A stretch of DNA of 64,000 nucleotides from Bog-159 sp963709155 (GTDB taxonomy: Bacteria; Acidobacteriota; Terriglobia; Bryobacterales; Bryobacteraceae): positions 2,852,001 through 2,916,000 of the forward strand of contig CAVPVD010000007.1 of the NCBI GenBank assembly GCA_963709155.1. Reading direction: 5' to 3'. Shown piece by piece: positions 44,255 through 53,511 of the stretch. The position numbers and the translations under genes were made by a program. Below the pieces are notes generated by a model, which worked only from the letters and a program-made list of their open reading frames with translations, was not told where the DNA came from and did not search any database. How positions within the stretch are numbered: the first letter of the stretch is position 1; every line of letters begins with the position of its first letter.

Positions 44255-45277
44255 ATGGAGCGCACTCAACTGAGGAGAGGATTGCTGGCGCCGGCGGTTC
44301 TATCGATCGCATTGCTGGCATCGCCCCGCGCCTGGGCCAAAGATAAAGATCCCGAGCACGATCCCGCGCAGATCGGCACGCGCGATGTGGCCAAGGGCGT
44401 CAACTTCTATTCTGTCGAGCGGGAAATCGGCCTCGGTAAACAAATGGCGGCGGAAACGGAACGCCAGGCGAAAATGCTGGACGATGCCGTGGTCTCGGAG
44501 TACGTAAATCGCCTGGTGCAGAATGTGGCGAACAACTCCGATGCAAAGGTGCCTTTCACTATAAAGATAGTCGATTCCGACGAAGTGAACGCCTTCGCCT
44601 TGCCCGGCGGTTTTATGTTCGTCAACACCGGCCTGATTCTGAAAGCGGACAACGAGGCTGAACTAGCCGGCGTGCTGGCGCACGAAATCGCGCACGTGGC
44701 CGCGCGTCACGGCACCCGCCAGGCCACCCGCGGCCAGCTCATCAACTACGGAACGCTCCCTCTCATCTTCATGGGCGGATGGGCCGGTTACGCGGTTCGC
44801 CAGGCGGTGACCCTGGCCGTCCCCATGGGCTTCCTGAAATTCTCCCGCAACATGGAAGCCGAGGCCGATCTCCTGGGCCTACAGTACATGTATAAGGCGG
44901 GCTACGATCCCACCGAGTTCGTCAACTTCTTCGAGCGTATCGAAACCCTGGAAAAGAAAAAGCCGGGCGCGGTGTCGAAGCTCTTCTCGACCCATCCCAT
45001 GACCGGCGATCGCATTCGCGCCGCGCAGAAAACGATTCAGCAGGACTTGAAGGCCGAGCCGCGGTACGTGGTGGATACTTCGGAGTTCCATAACGCGCGC
45101 ACCCGCCTGATCGAGTTGGGAAACCGCCTGAAGCTGCAGGATGTTTCCGGCCGTCCGGTGCTGCATACGCGGCCGTCGGCTAAGGTGGACCAGCCGTCTC
45201 AGACCGCCGGAAATCGTGCGGCCGGCGATGGCAACGGCGATGGCGATGGCGACCGCCCCACTCTGAAGAGGCAGTAA
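44255..45277 (+). CDS. M48-family zinc metalloprotease, exported
   Basis: 340 residues with a signal-like start (GLLAPAVLSIALLASPRAWA). AGVLAHEIAHVAARHGTRQ gives the HExxH zinc motif, and MEAEADLLGLQYMYKAGYDP supplies the third ligand Glu. FALPGGFMFVNTGLI is common in BepA/LoiP-like periplasmic proteases that handle outer-membrane proteins. The C-terminal 50 residues are polar and Gly/Asp-rich. GGAGGGG lies six bases before ATG 44255, and TATAAT about 35 bases upstream is a possible -10 box. Confidence 0.9.
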   Translation: MERTQLRRGLLAPAVLSIALLASPRAWAKDKDPEHDPAQIGTRDVAKGVNFYSVEREIGLGKQMAAETERQAKMLDDAVVSEYVNRLVQNVANNSDAKVPFTIKIVDSDEVNAFALPGGFMFVNTGLILKADNEAELAGVLAHEIAHVAARHGTRQATRGQLINYGTLPLIFMGGWAGYAVRQAVTLAVPMGFLKFSRNMEAEADLLGLQYMYKAGYDPTEFVNFFERIETLEKKKPGAVSKLFSTHPMTGDRIRAAQKTIQQDLKAEPRYVVDTSEFHNARTRLIELGNRLKLQDVSGRPVLHTRPSAKVDQPSQTAGNRAAGDGNGDGDGDRPTLKRQ

Positions 45278-45292
45278 TCCATCGCGCGCTTC

Positions 45293-45322
45293 TTGCATTA
45301 CCCGCGCGGCGTGGCATACTAT
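45293..45322 (+). promoter_or_regulatory. Possible sigma-70 promoter for clpS
   Basis: TTGCAT (45293-45298) and TACTAT (45317-45322) are separated by 18 bases, and the clpS start lies 12 bases after the second box. This is a plausible housekeeping promoter with a very short leader. Confidence 0.35.
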
Positions 45323-45334
45323 TCATAGCGGGCC

Positions 45335-45655
45335 ATGCCGAAAACCACGGTTGCTCCGGAGACCCGAACCACCGAACGGGAAGCCATCCTTCCCCTCTAC
45401 AACGTCGTCCTGCTCGACGACAACGATCATAGCTACGATTACGTGATCGAGATGCTGCAGATGCTTTTCATCTTCACGCTCGATGAAGCCTTCCGGCATG
45501 CCGAAGAAGTCGACCGCCGCGGGCGCACCGTGATCATCACCTGCGAACGCCCGCAAGCCGAGTTCGCGCGCGATCAGATCCACGCCTACGGTCCGGATCC
45601 TCGCCTGCCGCGCTGCGCGGGCTCGATGTCGGCGATCGTCGAGCCGGCGGCCTGA
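45335..45655 (+). CDS. clpS: ClpS adaptor for ATP-dependent Clp protease
   Basis: 106 residues. YNVVLLDDNDHSYDYVIEMLQMLF is the ClpS N-end rule pocket region, and EAFRHAEEVDRRGRTVIITCERPQAEFARDQIHAYGPD completes the fold; standard clpS has DD(D/N)xT(P/T)MxFV here, so NDHSYDYV is a variant with Ser-Tyr. It would bind ClpA or ClpC and deliver N-degron substrates. No clpA lies next to it. Confidence 0.88.
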   Translation: MPKTTVAPETRTTEREAILPLYNVVLLDDNDHSYDYVIEMLQMLFIFTLDEAFRHAEEVDRRGRTVIITCERPQAEFARDQIHAYGPDPRLPRCAGSMSAIVEPAA

Positions 45656-45889
45656 TCACTTGCGCGGGCGAGGCGTGGAGGCTGTTTCGTCGTCGGTGAG
45701 CGGATCGTACATCTTCTCGGCGTAAGTGCGCTGCTCATCGGAAAGGTCAACGGCATGCTGGCGCTCCGCCGCGGTCAGGTGCGGTTTGCGTGATCGCTTC
45801 AGCAGATATAGCGCCCCGCAAACCAGTGCCCCCGTGAGCGGCGGGCGCTCCATGAAGAAGTCGATAAGCTGCAGCAGGCGGTCGCCCAT
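45656..45889 (-). CDS. Small membrane-associated hypothetical protein
   Basis: 77 residues. One hydrophobic stretch PPLTGALVCGALYLLKR is followed by a polar tail (LTAAERQHAVDLSDEQRTYAEKMYDPLTDDE). Its stop abuts the clpS stop and it lies about 20 bp downstream of the class III aminotransferase gene on the same strand. No family is recognised; composition and position look genuine. Confidence 0.5.
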   Translation of the reverse strand: MGDRLLQLIDFFMERPPLTGALVCGALYLLKRSRKPHLTAAERQHAVDLSDEQRTYAEKMYDPLTDDETASTPRPRK

Positions 45890-45911
45890 GTCTTATTCTA
45901 ACGGGCCTGCA

Positions 45912-47288
45912 CTATGCCGAATGTGCGCCCACCGCGCTGCGTTCCTGTTGCGCGATGGCCAGCGCCGGCGCCACTTCCGCGAACACCTGCAGATGATGGT
46001 CGATATCCTGCGCAGTGTGTTGCACCGAGATGGTCCACTGCTCGTCCCACCAATAGGGCTGCGCCAGCACGCCGCGATTCACCATGGCAAACCAGTAGTG
46101 CGTCCAGACATCCTCGTCCACGTGATACCAATCGCGATAGTTGCGGATGCGCCGCGGGTAGAAGAGCAGCGCGCCATTTGCGCCCGCGCCATCGGCATAG
46201 GCCACCAGACCGTTCTTTTCAATAATGGCCTGGTATCCGTCCACCAGCTTGCGGTTCAAGCCGTCGATGTGGGTGTAGGCGTCGCGCGTCAGCACCTTGC
46301 GGAAGGTGGCGAGGCCGGCGGCCATGACCACGGGGTTGGTGTTGTAGGTGCCGGCGTGGAACATCTTCTGGGTATGGATCACATCCATAATCTCGCGGCT
46401 GGCGCCGAACGCGGCCAACGAGAATCCGCCGCCAATGGATTTGCCCAGGCAGATGATGTCGGGCTTCACGTTGAAGTACTCGCACGCGCCGCCCCACGCC
46501 AGTTTGGCGCCGGTTTTCACTTCGTCCATGATCAGCAGCGCGCCATGCTTATGGGCAATCTCCAGCAAGCCTTGTATGTATCCTTCATCCGGCATGCAGA
46601 AGGCGATGTTCATCATGATCGGCTCGATGATGATGCCGGCGATTTCGCCCGGGTGCGCGGCGAACAGGCGCTCGATGGCGGGCAGGTTGTTGAACGGGGC
46701 GACCAGTGTGGCGTCGGAGGTCCCTTTCAGCACGCCGGCGCTCGAAACCACGGGCGTGGGGTTTTCCGGGTCGCCGAATTCAGTTGCCTTAGGCTTCACG
46801 CTGACGGAAATGGCGTCGTGGCCGCCGTGATAGCCGCCTTCCATCTTGATAATCTTGCTTCGCCCGGTAGCGGCGCGCGCCAGCCGTAAGGAGTGCATGG
46901 TCACTTCCGAGCCGCTGTTGCCGAAGCGGACCATATCCACTGGATAGCGCGCGCAGATCTCGTCGGCGAGTTCCAGTTCCATGCCGTGGGGCATGCCGAA
47001 CAGGGTGCCCAGTTGGAGGCGTTCCGAGACCGCCTGCATCACGGCCGGATGGCAGTGGCCGGCCATCACGGCGCCATAACAGAGGTTGTGATCGATGTAT
47101 TCGTTGCCGTCCAGATCGTGTATCCGGGAGCCGTGGCCGTCGCGCACGAACAGCGGGTAGGGCGGATAGTAGCGATAATTGCTGGCTACTCCGAGGGGGA
47201 CGCGATACACGGCGCGCTGGTGCGCCTCACGGGATTTGGGCGTGCGCTTTTCGTAGGTTTCGATCTCGTGTTGTAGAGCGGTGTACAT
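45912..47288 (-). CDS. Class III PLP-dependent aminotransferase (HemL-like)
   Basis: 458 residues. GHGSRIHDLDGNEYIDHNLCYGAVMAGHCHPAV, RFGNSGSEVTMHSLRLARAATGRSKIIKMEGGYHGGHD, ALLIMDEVKTG and the PLP-Lys motif DIICLGKSIGGGFSLAAFG are all present. It resembles glutamate-1-semialdehyde 2,1-aminomutase but is longer than HemL (about 430), has an N-terminal extension with RVPLGVASNYRYYPPYPLF, and a divergent C-terminus, so a different omega-aminotransferase or mutase is likely. Substrate unknown; no haem genes are near. Confidence 0.86.
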   Translation of the reverse strand: MYTALQHEIETYEKRTPKSREAHQRAVYRVPLGVASNYRYYPPYPLFVRDGHGSRIHDLDGNEYIDHNLCYGAVMAGHCHPAVMQAVSERLQLGTLFGMPHGMELELADEICARYPVDMVRFGNSGSEVTMHSLRLARAATGRSKIIKMEGGYHGGHDAISVSVKPKATEFGDPENPTPVVSSAGVLKGTSDATLVAPFNNLPAIERLFAAHPGEIAGIIIEPIMMNIAFCMPDEGYIQGLLEIAHKHGALLIMDEVKTGAKLAWGGACEYFNVKPDIICLGKSIGGGFSLAAFGASREIMDVIHTQKMFHAGTYNTNPVVMAAGLATFRKVLTRDAYTHIDGLNRKLVDGYQAIIEKNGLVAYADGAGANGALLFYPRRIRNYRDWYHVDEDVWTHYWFAMVNRGVLAQPYWWDEQWTISVQHTAQDIDHHLQVFAEVAPALAIAQQERSAVGAHSA

Positions 47289-47347
47289 CGTTTCAGTATG
47301 CCATCGAAGGGGGGGAAATGGTCAAGCCGGGGTGTTAGAATACGGCC

Positions 47348-48613
47348 GTGCTCAAGGTTTCATTGGCGATCTGCGCGACTGCGGCCCTGCTGTCCGCGCA
47401 GAATTTCGTGGACATGCGGCCCAGCCCGCAGCAAGTGGCGTGGCAGGATCTCGAAATCGGCGCGCTCATCCACTTCGGTCCAAACAGCTTCATGGACCGG
47501 GAGTGGGGCGACGGCCAGGCCGATCCGCGGGTTTTCAATCCTACTCAGTTGGATGCCGGACAGTGGGTGGCGGCGGCTAAGTCCGCGGGCGCGACCTATG
47601 TAGTGTTGGTGGCCAAGCATCACGATGGCTTCTGTCTTTGGCCCACGGAACAAACGGCGTATAGCGTGAAAGCCAGCCCCTGGCGCAACGGACACGGCGA
47701 CCTGGTGCGGGAGGTGGCGGATGCGGCCCATCGGCAGGGATTGCGGTTCGGCATCTACCTTTCCCCGTGGGACCGGCATGAGACTCGCTACAAGAACAAC
47801 GCCGCCTACGACGATTACTACCGCAAGGAACTGACCGAACTGGTCACGCGTTACGGCGAAATCGTCGAGTTCTGGCTGGATGGCGCCGGCAGCGAAGGGC
47901 ACGTCTACGATTTCGATAGCTATGTGAAGACGCTGCGCACGTATCAACCAAATGCCCTGATCTTCGCCGATGTGGGTTTCCTGCAATACGGCGACATCCG
48001 CTGGGTGGGCAATGAAAGCGGTTTCGCGCCGGAAACCAACTGGAACGTGGTGGACCGCCTGGGTTACTTGCGCTGGCGGCCGGCCGAAGCCGATACGCCG
48101 CTGCGCAAAGATCATTGGTTCTGGCATCCCAACGACGAGAAAAGCCTGAAGCCGCTGGCGGAACTAGTGGAGACGTACCACAAGACGGCCGGCCGGGGCG
48201 CGCAGCTTATGATCGGCCTGGCGCCGGATCGGCGGGGACTGCTGCCGGAATCCGATGTGGCGCGTCTGGGCGAGTTCGGCGCGGAGGTTCGCCGGATTTA
48301 CGGGAAAAGCAACGAGGCTACCGAAGCGGACTGGTCATCGACTGCGCCGCTGGAAATCTCTGTCACGGAACCGATGGTCTTCGACCACGCCGTGCTTATG
48401 GAGCGGCTGACCGCGGGCCAGCGCGTCGCGCGCTATGCGATTGAAGCATGGGATGCAGGGAAATGGCGAATGCTGGCCGCGGGCACCACGATCGGCCACA
48501 AGAAAATCGATATCTTTCCGCGCACGAAAGCCAGCCGCGTCCGGCTGCGCATCATCGAGGCTTCCGGCGCGCCGGCGATCCGGCAATTCCGGCTGTGCGA
48601 TGGGACGCGCTGA
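47348..48613 (+). CDS. GH29-family alpha-L-fucosidase, secreted
   Basis: 421 residues, starting at GTG with a signal peptide (LAICATAALLSAQ). WQDLEIGALIHFGPNSFMDREWG, YVVLVAKHHDGFCLWPT and GLRFGIYLSPWDRHE are GH29 signatures, and VEFWLDGAGSEG has the nucleophile Asp. A C-terminal beta domain follows. It cleaves alpha-fucose and complements the GH95 enzyme at 14305. The frame is intact. It converges on the immune-like gene at 48616, with stops three bases apart. Confidence 0.91.
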   Translation: MLKVSLAICATAALLSAQNFVDMRPSPQQVAWQDLEIGALIHFGPNSFMDREWGDGQADPRVFNPTQLDAGQWVAAAKSAGATYVVLVAKHHDGFCLWPTEQTAYSVKASPWRNGHGDLVREVADAAHRQGLRFGIYLSPWDRHETRYKNNAAYDDYYRKELTELVTRYGEIVEFWLDGAGSEGHVYDFDSYVKTLRTYQPNALIFADVGFLQYGDIRWVGNESGFAPETNWNVVDRLGYLRWRPAEADTPLRKDHWFWHPNDEKSLKPLAELVETYHKTAGRGAQLMIGLAPDRRGLLPESDVARLGEFGAEVRRIYGKSNEATEADWSSTAPLEISVTEPMVFDHAVLMERLTAGQRVARYAIEAWDAGKWRMLAAGTTIGHKKIDIFPRTKASRVRLRIIEASGAPAIRQFRLCDGTR

Positions 48614-48615
48614 AT

Positions 48616-51600
48616 TTACTTGATGGCGTTATCGCGGCGGCGCACTTTGCCGGCCCCTCGAAACAGTGGCTCGAACAGCAAAAGATGGAGCCGCGCGACC
48701 AGCCATCCAACAGTGACCATGGCGAAACCGGTGACAATCACGGTGAGGCTCTTGCGGCCGCGCAGCCACTGCACAAGCAGATATAGGAGCAGAATCAAAC
48801 CCACGCCCATAATGATCCAGCCCCTGCTGGGAATCCACATCCACGGGGCGTCCCGGTGGACTTGATCGAGAGCGCCGCGTAGCGCGCTAGCCGCCAAAAT
48901 GAGAATCACAAAGGCCACTACGGCAGCTAAAGCAAAGAGTACGGCTGCCGGCACCAGCGCCAGCAGCGAAGCCACCGGCCGCAGCCGCCAGACCTTAAAA
49001 GGTAGGTGGGAACCGGTCTTAAGCACTTCGCGCAGGCGGTCGTACTCCGGCTCGTAATCCGTGGCCCGGTCGACGGTGGGTTCGATCGCCAGAAAGTCCC
49101 ATGGCTCGCGCGACGCCTCCGAAATGGGAAACTCGTGCCGGCTTAGCGCGGGATCCCATGTCGCCATACGATAGCCGCTCAGCATCAGCGCATAAGCCTC
49201 GGCGTCTGAAAACGTGTCCAGATCGGTGCGCAAGCCGGCCAGTTCCCCTTGAATATCCTTGGGCATGCCGTATGTCGTCAGCGTGGCGCCGCGGCGCACC
49301 TTCGCCGGATTCGCCGAGGAATCGTAAGGATCCTGGGAGTTCACCCAATCGACGTGCTGGATATCGAGGTCCTTCTTCAGGTGCAGGAACATCAGGCCGC
49401 TTAGCGCGGAAGAACGCCGCAGAGTGGCGAGTTCGGTGAACTCCGCCTCGCGAATGCGCGCCATCGAGATGTCCTGCGTTCGCTTGAAAACCGTTAATGG
49501 CTCCGCGCCCGGCTTGCGTTCGGAGGTCATCTGACCGCTGGCATCGCTCACCAGCAAAACCGAGCACTCCTGCTCCAGCAGCCCGGCCACGCCCTGGTTG
49601 TCATGAACCCCGCCGTCTACCAGGCGCACACTGCGCCGCGGATAGAGCCCTTCCATTTCGACGGGATCGAACAGGCCGGGTACGCAGGCCGAGGCCGACA
49701 CCGCCATCCCCAAGCGCACTTTCTTATAGGGGTCGGGCGCGTCGGCGAGGTAATACATGCGGCGCAAGAGATCGTTACAATCCACCGAACTGCGGGCGCT
49801 GATGGGCGGTTCGCCCATCCAGTTGACCGCGAATTGCCACACGTGCCCGGTGTTCAAGGTGGTCGCGTTCAACAGCAAAATCGGCGCTTTGGCCGCGCGC
49901 CTCCAATTATCCAGTTTGGGATTGAAATCCAGCCCCCAGTCTTTGGGCTCGATCTGCAACTGGTTGAGCATGCGGGTGCTGCCGCCGCCATCCGCCACGC
50001 GTGCGTAGATATGTTTTTCCAGAAGCTCGCCCAGATACTGCGTACGCGTATAGCCGGGAACCACGATGCTGCGCAGGTTGGCGATCCAGCCCGCGAACAG
50101 ACGTCCGCGCAGGTTCATCTGGACGCCGGCCAGAAAATCGCGCTGCACGCGCTGGACGATCTCGATGTAGTCCTCGCGCTGGATTTCGCGATCGCGTTTT
50201 TCCTGCAGTAGGCGCCGCACTTCCAGGTAATAGTGCGCGCCGATAATGGAGCCGCCCGAAACGCAAGAGAGCACCTCGACATGCCGAAGCACGTCGATCT
50301 CCGCCAGCCGCGCCAGCACGCCGATGTGAAATAGAGATGCCCGGAAGCCGCCGCCGGACAGAGCCAGTCCTGTCTTGCCGGCGGTCATCGCGCGGAGAGC
50401 TTCGGCGCTGTCGCCCACCAGCATGGCGATCGTACACCAGGCGTCGGAATCTTCCTTGGTGTCGGCATCCTGGGCACGGGCCAGGGCCGACATCTGGCGC
50501 GTGGTGGCTTCAAGTTGCCAGGCCGGCGGGTCGAGCGCCAGCGCCTCGCGCAGCCAGTAGCGCGCCTCGGCGTAGCGGCCGAGTCCGAACAGCGCTTCCG
50601 CCATGGTGGCCCCGTACCACCATTCGCCCTTGAGCCAGGCATTGGAAGGTTGCGCAGCCAGATCGGGAAGCCTGGACGCAATCTCTTCCCGCAGAATGGC
50701 GGCCTGGCGCCGCCGCGATTGCGCGGTGTCGGGGAAGTCTTTGGATTCGAGTTTGGCCAGCAGATCGAGCACGAATGCCGCGTTGATTTTCGTATAGCCG
50801 AAGTCGCCCGCCAGATCGCCATTCGCGCCGCGCTGGTAATGGGTGAGTGAATCCTCGAGGTCGCGGCGCTGCCCGGTCCAACGCCACCATTGCTTATAAA
50901 TGGAACCGGCCAGCCCCAGCGTTTCCTGTGACGGTTCCGGATCTTGCAGGTCGCCCTCCTTCAGAATCTGGAGGGCCCCGGAGAGGCGCTCGTCCACCAC
51001 CGTATCGTCGTCTTTGTAGGTGCAGAGCGCGTGCTGTTGCAGCAGCCGCAACTTGCGCTCGCGCGGCAGCGACGCCGCCTCGGGATGTTGGCGCGCCAGC
51101 GCAAGCAGTTTGCGCGCCAGAGAGAAGGCGCGAAGATCCTTGACCCGGTATGCAATCGCCTCGATCTCCTTCAAGGGCGCCGCGCGGCCCCGCAGGATGG
51201 CGTTACCCTCATCCAGGGTTGCCTTCCGCTCGCGCCTTCGTTTTATATCGCTGTCTTCTGTGAGTTCACTTTGTCCAATCAGCCAGCGGTAGACGGTCTC
51301 CTGGGCGCGCAGCGTTTCTCCGTCGTAAACGGCCAGGGCGAGATCCACCAGCGCACGCGCCGGCGGCCGGTCGCTGCGGCGTCTTTTCCGCTCCTCGTGT
51401 GTGTCAACGACGGATCCGGACAGGTCGGCGGGGGGCGTTGGAACGCCCCTCTCGCCCGCCGCCGCAACCGTCATCAGCAGCCTGCGCGCCTCCGGCTGCA
51501 AACGGCCAAGGCTGTCGCGCAGGCTGCGATTCACCGAGCCGTTCCGGCCCGCGATTCCCGGCTGATCGAGGGACGCCGGACCCGCACGCTGTAATTGCGC

Positions 51601-53511
51601 GCGCAGCGCGTTCCATGCGGACTCCGGCGTGCTTCCCTGGGCGCCCTGCCGCTCTAGGGCCGCGCGCAACAGCGATGCGCCGAGGGGCCATTCCAGCAGC
51701 CAGTTCAAAGCCGGGTCGGAACGGACGATATCCGCGATTTGCGGGGGAATTTTGAGCAGCTCAAGCGATTCACCCGCAGTGAGTTGCCCAACCGTCAGCA
51801 CCATATCGCCGAATTGGCCGGCAGTCTCGAAGTCCCGCGTCAGGATCACACGGGTGGCGAGGGGTCCGAGTTCGAATACGGCGTCGAGCTGATCGGCCGT
51901 CCAGACATCATCCACCACGAACAGGAATTTCCGCTCGTCGAGCGCGCGTGCCAATGCGGCCGGGCCGCCGCCGCGCGGCACCGCGAATTGGGTGCGTAGA
52001 AACTCGTGTACGCGCTCCGTCCCCCAAGCACCCTCCAGCGTCAGCCAGACGATTCCGTCCGGAAAGGCCTCTGCGATCTCCGGGTCCTGGCAGACGCGCG
52101 CCAGGAGCGTGGTTTTGCCGGCTCCGGCCTGTCCCCAGAGAGCTAAGCGGCCCCCCTTGGGAGCCCGCGCGCACAGCAGTAACGCCTCTTTGAGCTTGGC
52201 CGACTCTGCCGGACGTTCCACCCAGTTGCCGGGTACCGGCGGCGTCATGCGCGGCGGCTTATGCGGCAGCAGATGCGGAAAGGAACTGGCGATTTCAGAC
52301 TGCATAGCCGCGCGTAGCGCGCTTTCCACGGGAGCCAGCACCGCCAGATGCAGCGCGATGTTCTCGTACGCTTTGATCAGCTTCTCGGTGGGAGGATCGG
52401 GGCGGGTTGACCCAGAGGACGGCGCGGCACTGATTACCAATCGCTCGCCAAAATTGTATTTGGGTATGTAAGGGATCTGGAGGTGCCAGAACGGACGGTC
52501 CAGATTCTCCAGCGGCCCGGGCAGTAGATCCATGCCCTTTTGTTTGTCTTCGAATTTGTCGGCGAACAGGGCAGAGAATTCTCCCAACAGTCCCGATTCG
52601 GAATCGTCAAGCCGCGTGGGAATCACCAGCACCTGAAGATGCCGGCTGTAGCGCGCCTTCAGTGCGGCGGGCGTTTCAAATGAACCGACGATCCGGGCGA
52701 CGCCGTCGATATTCTGATTGTTGGGGGCGCAGAATGCGACCACCGCGTCGGCCATCTGCCGCGTGCAGATCCCGCCCATCTCCGTGACGCCGGTCCGGCT
52801 GTCGATCAGCACGACGTCGGCGATTTCCGTGAGTCTGCGGCGCAGCCATTCCAGATAGGCCTTCCCTTCGTATGCGGCGATGAAGTCCAGCCAGTCGAAA
52901 TCCTGCACGGCGTCGGCATATTTGCCAAAGTTTTCGGGCGAACGAGCGCCCGCGGCCAGCAGCCAGAGCCCGCCCGGGCTGGAGGTCTCAATCGGCTGCA
53001 AATACGACGCGATGGAAGGGAAGGTCCGGTCCAGGATGTCCGCGAAGCTTAGCGGCTGCCGGGTTTCCTCGGTGGACGGCGGCTTAGGCCGCCTGGAGGC
53101 CTTCCGTTCGCGGTGTTGCCGCGTGATGGCAGCAACCTCCTCGGCTTCCTTGAGCGCTTCATCGTTGGGGGCGGAGGCGGGCGCCCCATCGAATCCGGGA
53201 GAAATGCGTACGGGCGTTTCCACCGGCTTTGGGGAGGATGCCGGCTCCTGTTCAATGGGTGTCGAAAGACTGGGGAACTTCTTTTTGTAGTCGGTTAGTA
53301 GATCGATTAAGCCAGGACGCGTGGCGGCACTTGCCAGTTCAGCGCCTTTCCCTGCAGCGGACGAAAAGAAGTAATTCTCCAGCCCGGGCGCCTCCAGGTC
53401 CCAGTTGACCATCACCACCCGCAGCCCCTTCCTGCAGAAATACGCGCCGAGGTTCGCCAGGGCCATCGACCGTCCGACGCCGCCCTTGAAGGAATACAGG
53501 GTGTAGATCAT
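48616..53511 (-). CDS. KGGVGR-ParA / NB-ARC STAND ATPase / patatin lipase fusion with membrane helices
   Basis: 1631 residues from ATG 53511, chosen because it overlaps the TIR gene stop as ATGA and begins directly with MIYTLYSFKGGVGRSMALANL. Domains: ParA/MinD-like NTPase with the KGGVGR variant Walker A (6-20) and VVLIDSRTG (233-241); NB-ARC with P-loop LWGQAGAGKTT (458-467) and Walker B FLFVVDDVW (529-537); helical repeat-like region 700-1040; patatin lipase with oxyanion GGGFR (1053-1057), nucleophile Ser in CVSGGS (about 1085) and Asp of DGG (about 1299); hydrophobic spans near 1513-1541, 1566-1581 and 1588-1612. It is probably an NLR-like switch that degrades membrane lipids when triggered. 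Function is inferred from domains. Confidence 0.88.
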   Translation of the reverse strand: MIYTLYSFKGGVGRSMALANLGAYFCRKGLRVVMVNWDLEAPGLENYFFSSAAGKGAELASAATRPGLIDLLTDYKKKFPSLSTPIEQEPASSPKPVETPVRISPGFDGAPASAPNDEALKEAEEVAAITRQHRERKASRRPKPPSTEETRQPLSFADILDRTFPSIASYLQPIETSSPGGLWLLAAGARSPENFGKYADAVQDFDWLDFIAAYEGKAYLEWLRRRLTEIADVVLIDSRTGVTEMGGICTRQMADAVVAFCAPNNQNIDGVARIVGSFETPAALKARYSRHLQVLVIPTRLDDSESGLLGEFSALFADKFEDKQKGMDLLPGPLENLDRPFWHLQIPYIPKYNFGERLVISAAPSSGSTRPDPPTEKLIKAYENIALHLAVLAPVESALRAAMQSEIASSFPHLLPHKPPRMTPPVPGNWVERPAESAKLKEALLLCARAPKGGRLALWGQAGAGKTTLLARVCQDPEIAEAFPDGIVWLTLEGAWGTERVHEFLRTQFAVPRGGGPAALARALDERKFLFVVDDVWTADQLDAVFELGPLATRVILTRDFETAGQFGDMVLTVGQLTAGESLELLKIPPQIADIVRSDPALNWLLEWPLGASLLRAALERQGAQGSTPESAWNALRAQLQRAGPASLDQPGIAGRNGSVNRSLRDSLGRLQPEARRLLMTVAAAGERGVPTPPADLSGSVVDTHEERKRRRSDRPPARALVDLALAVYDGETLRAQETVYRWLIGQSELTEDSDIKRRRERKATLDEGNAILRGRAAPLKEIEAIAYRVKDLRAFSLARKLLALARQHPEAASLPRERKLRLLQQHALCTYKDDDTVVDERLSGALQILKEGDLQDPEPSQETLGLAGSIYKQWWRWTGQRRDLEDSLTHYQRGANGDLAGDFGYTKINAAFVLDLLAKLESKDFPDTAQSRRRQAAILREEIASRLPDLAAQPSNAWLKGEWWYGATMAEALFGLGRYAEARYWLREALALDPPAWQLEATTRQMSALARAQDADTKEDSDAWCTIAMLVGDSAEALRAMTAGKTGLALSGGGFRASLFHIGVLARLAEIDVLRHVEVLSCVSGGSIIGAHYYLEVRRLLQEKRDREIQREDYIEIVQRVQRDFLAGVQMNLRGRLFAGWIANLRSIVVPGYTRTQYLGELLEKHIYARVADGGGSTRMLNQLQIEPKDWGLDFNPKLDNWRRAAKAPILLLNATTLNTGHVWQFAVNWMGEPPISARSSVDCNDLLRRMYYLADAPDPYKKVRLGMAVSASACVPGLFDPVEMEGLYPRRSVRLVDGGVHDNQGVAGLLEQECSVLLVSDASGQMTSERKPGAEPLTVFKRTQDISMARIREAEFTELATLRRSSALSGLMFLHLKKDLDIQHVDWVNSQDPYDSSANPAKVRRGATLTTYGMPKDIQGELAGLRTDLDTFSDAEAYALMLSGYRMATWDPALSRHEFPISEASREPWDFLAIEPTVDRATDYEPEYDRLREVLKTGSHLPFKVWRLRPVASLLALVPAAVLFALAAVVAFVILILAASALRGALDQVHRDAPWMWIPSRGWIIMGVGLILLLYLLVQWLRGRKSLTVIVTGFAMVTVGWLVARLHLLLFEPLFRGAGKVRRRDNAIK

